Positions 62,651 through 64,000 of a stretch of 64,000 nucleotides of DNA are shown here, piece by piece (within the stretch, counting starts at the first letter, position 1; every line of letters starts with the position of its first letter). The stretch spans positions 186,001 to 250,000 of the forward strand of contig JABJJN010000020.1 of assembly GCA_018660835.1 (NCBI GenBank), read 5' to 3'. This stretch comes from Gemmatimonadota bacterium (lineage in GTDB: Bacteria; Latescibacterota; UBA2968; UBA8231). The notes under the pieces were generated by a model, which saw only the letters and a program-made list of their open reading frames with translations, had not been told where the DNA came from and searched no databases. The translations under genes were made by a program, and so were the position numbers.

Positions 62651-64000
62651 ATGGAAACGAACAACGACATGCAGAGCACGCTACGAAGCCTCCACGAGAT
62701 GGTCGAACGCATGGACCAGCGGCTGCAGCGCTTAGAATCCGGATCCGATCCCGGCGCCGCGGTCGATGAATCGGTGGCGATTCCCCCAGCGGCTCCCGGA
62801 CGCGAGGGCGGTCTCGAGTTCGAGATCGGCGAGCGCTGGCTGGGGCCCGTGGGTATCGTGGTCCTGCTGGTGGGCATCACGATCTTTGCCAGCTATCCCT
62901 TCGGAGACGCCTTTCCACCCGGAGCTCAGATTCTCGTCAGTTACCTGGCTGCCTTCGGGATGCTGGCAGTGGCGCGAGGGTGGCGGACGAGTTTTGTCTT
63001 CACCGCCCACATCCTGCTCGCCGGTGGTGTAATGCTGCTTTACCTGTCGACGCTGCGGCTCCACTTCTTCCAGGCAGACCCACTCATCGCCAGCGCCACC
63101 GTCGGTTTGGCAATTCAGCTACCCGTCATCGCCGTGGGCTTCTACGCAGCCGTGCGACGCAATGTCGAGCATCTGGCCATCCTGGCACTGCTGATGGGCC
63201 TGATCACCGGACTGTGCGCGGAGGGCATCTTCGGCCCCACGGCGATCGTTCTCACTGCTGCCGCACTTGCCCTCATCTCCGGACCACGACAGTGGTGGGT
63301 AGCCATGATCGTGGGTCTCGCCCTGTCGTCGGCGGGACTGCTGCTGTGGCTGTTGAACGCACCCGTACTCGGTCGCCCCCTACAACTGGTGACGGAAGCA
63401 CCCTACATCGTGGTGCACCTGATCGTGTTATTCGCCGTCTTCGGCGCGGTGGCCCTTAAGTGGGCGCATGAAGAATTGTGGACACCGTCAACCTTCCTGC
63501 TGGCCCTCGGGAACGGCGGGGCGCTGCTGGTCTTCTCGCTGCTGGCAGGCGACACGCAGTTCGAGAACGGCGTGGCCTCGACTCTGACGGCCGCCGCTGC
63601 GGCCTGCCTGGTCCTGGCTGCACTTTACTGGATCGGCGGTCAACGTCCGCTGGAGACGGCGATCTACGCCTGCTTCGGCTACGTGGCGTTGAGCGTAGCG
63701 ATCATCGCCCAGTTTGGCAGTCCATACTGCTTCGCGTGGCTGGGCTGGCAGAGCCTGCTGGTCATCTCTACTGCGATTTGGTTCCGCTCGAAGATCATCG
63801 TCGTCTGCAACATGCTGGTCTACCTCGGTGTGCTCTTCGTCTATCTGGTGATGAATCCTCCAGATCTGGCGACCAATTTGAGCTATGCCGCCGTCGCCCT
63901 GCTGAGTGCACGCGTGATGAAGTGGCAACAGGAACGCTTGACGTTGCAGACGGATATGATGCGAACCCTGTACCTGGCATCGGCCTTTGTCATTGTGCCT
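62651..64000 (+). CDS. DUF2339-like polytopic membrane protein, 3'-truncated by window edge
   Basis: An open frame from ATG 62651 (after GGGAGG) to the window end, 450 codons with no stop. The N-terminus is a short coiled coil (LRSLHEMVERMDQRLQRLES) and a Pro/Ala linker. It is followed by FEIGERWLGPVGIVVLLVGITIFA and at least nine further hydrophobic segments, the pattern of DUF2339 membrane proteins. Its start lies 13 bases after the NrfD-like stop, so it belongs to the same operon. The function of the family is unknown. Confident on the gene, moderate on the family. Confidence 0.75.
   Translation, partial: METNNDMQSTLRSLHEMVERMDQRLQRLESGSDPGAAVDESVAIPPAAPGREGGLEFEIGERWLGPVGIVVLLVGITIFASYPFGDAFPPGAQILVSYLAAFGMLAVARGWRTSFVFTAHILLAGGVMLLYLSTLRLHFFQADPLIASATVGLAIQLPVIAVGFYAAVRRNVEHLAILALLMGLITGLCAEGIFGPTAIVLTAAALALISGPRQWWVAMIVGLALSSAGLLLWLLNAPVLGRPLQLVTEAPYIVVHLIVLFAVFGAVALKWAHEELWTPSTFLLALGNGGALLVFSLLAGDTQFENGVASTLTAAAAACLVLAALYWIGGQRPLETAIYACFGYVALSVAIIAQFGSPYCFAWLGWQSLLVISTAIWFRSKIIVVCNMLVYLGVLFVYLVMNPPDLATNLSYAAVALLSARVMKWQQERLTLQTDMMRTLYLASAFVIVP

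Overview
This 64 kb window is GC-rich, gene-dense chromosomal DNA from a Gram-negative, heterotrophic bacterium. It encodes outer-membrane beta-barrels, LolA-like and lipoprotein signals, a chemoreceptor and FliG. Three phytanoyl-CoA-dioxygenase-like proteins, an enolase-superfamily enzyme, DUF4432, DUF6785-like and DUF362 proteins, and several very large hybrid kinases resemble uncultured FCB/PVC-type marine lineages such as Latescibacterota or Poribacteria. That placement is inferred from gene content only. No rRNA, tRNA or CRISPR array was found. TGA is an ordinary stop codon for many genes here.

Layout. 0-5 kb: the 3' part of a chemoreceptor gene, a frameshifted IS91-type transposase, and fliG with no other flagellar gene. 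5-10.2 kb: a probable sugar/sugar-acid cluster (dioxygenase, enolase superfamily, membrane protein, DUF4432, beta-helix protein). 10.3-17 kb: typA, a hybrid kinase, an internally deleted ABC transporter remnant and a glycerophosphodiesterase. 17.1-25.4 kb: a GH113-like secreted hydrolase with a dioxygenase, then an RND exporter / LolA-like / outer-membrane protein / TetR operon with two TetR-type operator-like sites. 25.4-35.7 kb (minus strand): a lactonase-like propeller, a giant DUF362 protein, and an ECF sigma / anti-sigma / repeat-rich envelope protein operon. 35.9-38.3 kb: two divergent DUF3179 genes plus an outer-membrane protein. 38.4-42.2 kb: a DUF6785-like transporter, a dioxygenase and an SDR. 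42.2-55.7 kb: two giant hybrid kinases, a response regulator, a methyltransferase, a divergent GH32 protein, a K+ channel, a HAD phosphatase and two decayed or chimeric genes. 55.9-64 kb: a periplasmic binding protein / sensor kinase / sigma-54 activator module followed by an octaheme cytochrome c / 4Fe-4S / NrfD operon that runs off the window with a DUF2339-like gene.

The strongest novelty candidate is the pair of divergent DUF3179 genes at 35.86-37.39 kb. Each has a single in-frame TGA at the codon where the family normally has the Cys of its Y-C-P motif. The reading frame is intact and family-like on both sides, and a SECIS-like hairpin lies at a suitable distance downstream of each TGA. 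I read them as two selenoproteins; the second is translationally coupled to an outer-membrane protein gene.

The second candidate is the AioXSR-like module at 55.9-59.65 kb. A sigma-54-type promoter (59799-59814) and two inverted repeats lie between its activator gene and the multiheme cytochrome operon, so it probably senses an oxyanion or similar ligand and switches on that respiratory complex.
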